A stretch of DNA of 64,000 nt from positions 62,001 to 126,000 of the forward strand of contig NZ_JACETV010000006.1 of NCBI RefSeq assembly GCF_013912375.1, given 5' to 3'. Positions within the stretch are counted from its first letter, which is position 1, and every line of letters starts with the position of its first letter. Shown one piece after another: positions 63,751 through 64,000 of this stretch. Source of the stretch: Emticicia sp. BO119 (GTDB taxonomy: Bacteria; Bacteroidota; Bacteroidia; Cytophagales; Spirosomataceae). The translations under genes were made by a program, and so were the position numbers. The notes below the pieces were generated by a model that searched no databases, had not been told where the DNA came from, and saw nothing but the letters and a program-made list of their open reading frames with translations.

Positions 63751-64000
63751 TAGAATAACTAATATTTTGTATGAGTAACAAAGGTAATCAAAAACCAAAG
63801 AATAAGTGTCATATAGACATTAAAAAGTATTTTTTTGAGAATATATAGGAGGATTTTCCGAATAATATCTATTAACTGGTTGTCCGCAAACTATCATTGC
63901 CGTTAAAAAGGTTCCCACCATATTGGTAACCTTTTATGGGTTCGGTTGCGTGGTTGCTACGCTGATTTTCTGAAAACCTTCGATGTCCTCGTTCAAAAAG
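63751..64000. other. Right-edge region with repeat copy
   Basis: 250 bp upstream of the giant dehydrogenase gene. The first 90 bp are AT-rich and must hold its promoter. From about 63890 to the edge lies the inverted copy of the repeat found near 34.25 kb, followed by sequence (GGGTTCGGTTGCGTGGTTGC...) that is slightly richer in GC and may belong to the same element. No gene is visible; the element runs off the window. Confidence 0.5.
63905..63939. repeat. Dispersed repeat, copy 2 (inverted)
   Basis: AAAAAGGTTCCCACCATA (from about 63906) through TTGGTAACCTTTT is the reverse complement of about 34253-34284. The last bases of the window, CTCGTTCAAAAAG, resemble the reverse complement of the 34285-34295 flank, so a further copy may begin at the edge. 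Confidence 0.7.

Noticed and set aside
1-64000. CRISPR array, rRNA operon, prophage or complete insertion sequence
   Set aside because: No regularly spaced repeats, rRNA signatures, phage structural genes or transposase were seen anywhere in the window.

Overview
The window looks like ordinary chromosome from a low-GC (roughly 35-40% by eye) member of the phylum Bacteroidota, most likely Cytophagales. The reasons are: -7 promoter boxes of the TAnnTTTG type in front of many genes; families largely confined to that phylum (DUF4270, a one-domain glycogen synthase next to DUF4270 and glmS, the ABC-permease/M1-peptidase fusion, ThuA/PQQ-dehydrogenase/cytochrome fusions); many short-lipobox lipoproteins; and few strong Shine-Dalgarno sequences. 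Genus assignment is not possible from the sequence alone.

Layout. 1-8.5 kb: small exported proteins, a GNAT acetyltransferase, a phosphodiesterase-like alkaline phosphatase, a class D beta-lactamase, an M28 peptidase, an OmpA-like lipoprotein and tRNA-Glu(UUC). A 161-bp MITE-like element lies at 567-727. 8.6-17.4 kb: an exported M14 carboxypeptidase, two exported TIM-barrel sugar isomerases, a four-gene minus-strand operon (hydroxypyruvate isomerase-like, unknown membrane protein, paraoxonase-like lactonase, PepSY protein) and a GH16 glucanase. 17.5-22 kb: a minus-strand operon of a fused SpmA/SpmB-type GATE membrane protein, a 7TM sensor kinase and a NarL-type regulator. 22-30.3 kb: a VanX-like dipeptidase, a Crp regulator, an MhqO/MhqD-like pair, a glutaminyl cyclase, then glycogen synthase N-domain - DUF4270 - glmS. 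30.4-42.8 kb: a GbsR-type regulator, Xaa-Pro aminopeptidase, CE15 glucuronoyl esterase, an ABC ATPase with a permease/M1-peptidase fusion, a nucleoside:H+ symporter and a sodium:solute symporter. 43-50.4 kb: clpS, recR, a TrpF homologue, an exported Fe/Mn superoxide dismutase, topoisomerase IV subunit A, a gene broken by one nonsense codon, and an XRE-S24 regulator. 50.8-63.8 kb: penicillin-binding protein 2, a PIG-L deacetylase, a CBM9-like protein, a putative SOS mutagenesis cassette and a giant ThuA-dehydrogenase-PKD-cytochrome c-CBM6 protein.

The most system-like region is 55.2-60.3 kb. A LexA-like self-cleaving regulator (XRE + S24 peptidase) faces a DinB-type Y-family polymerase that is followed 26 bp later by a short DnaE2/ImuC-like alpha subunit. 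This resembles the imuA-imuB-dnaE2 mutasome in function but has no imuA, and a DinB with its own clamp motif takes the place of ImuB. A second paralogous XRE-S24 regulator, 9 kb upstream, carries its own pair of operator-like palindromes. Elsewhere the theme is extracellular degradation and uptake of plant or algal polymers and peptides (GH16, CE15, CBM9, M14, M28, symporters).
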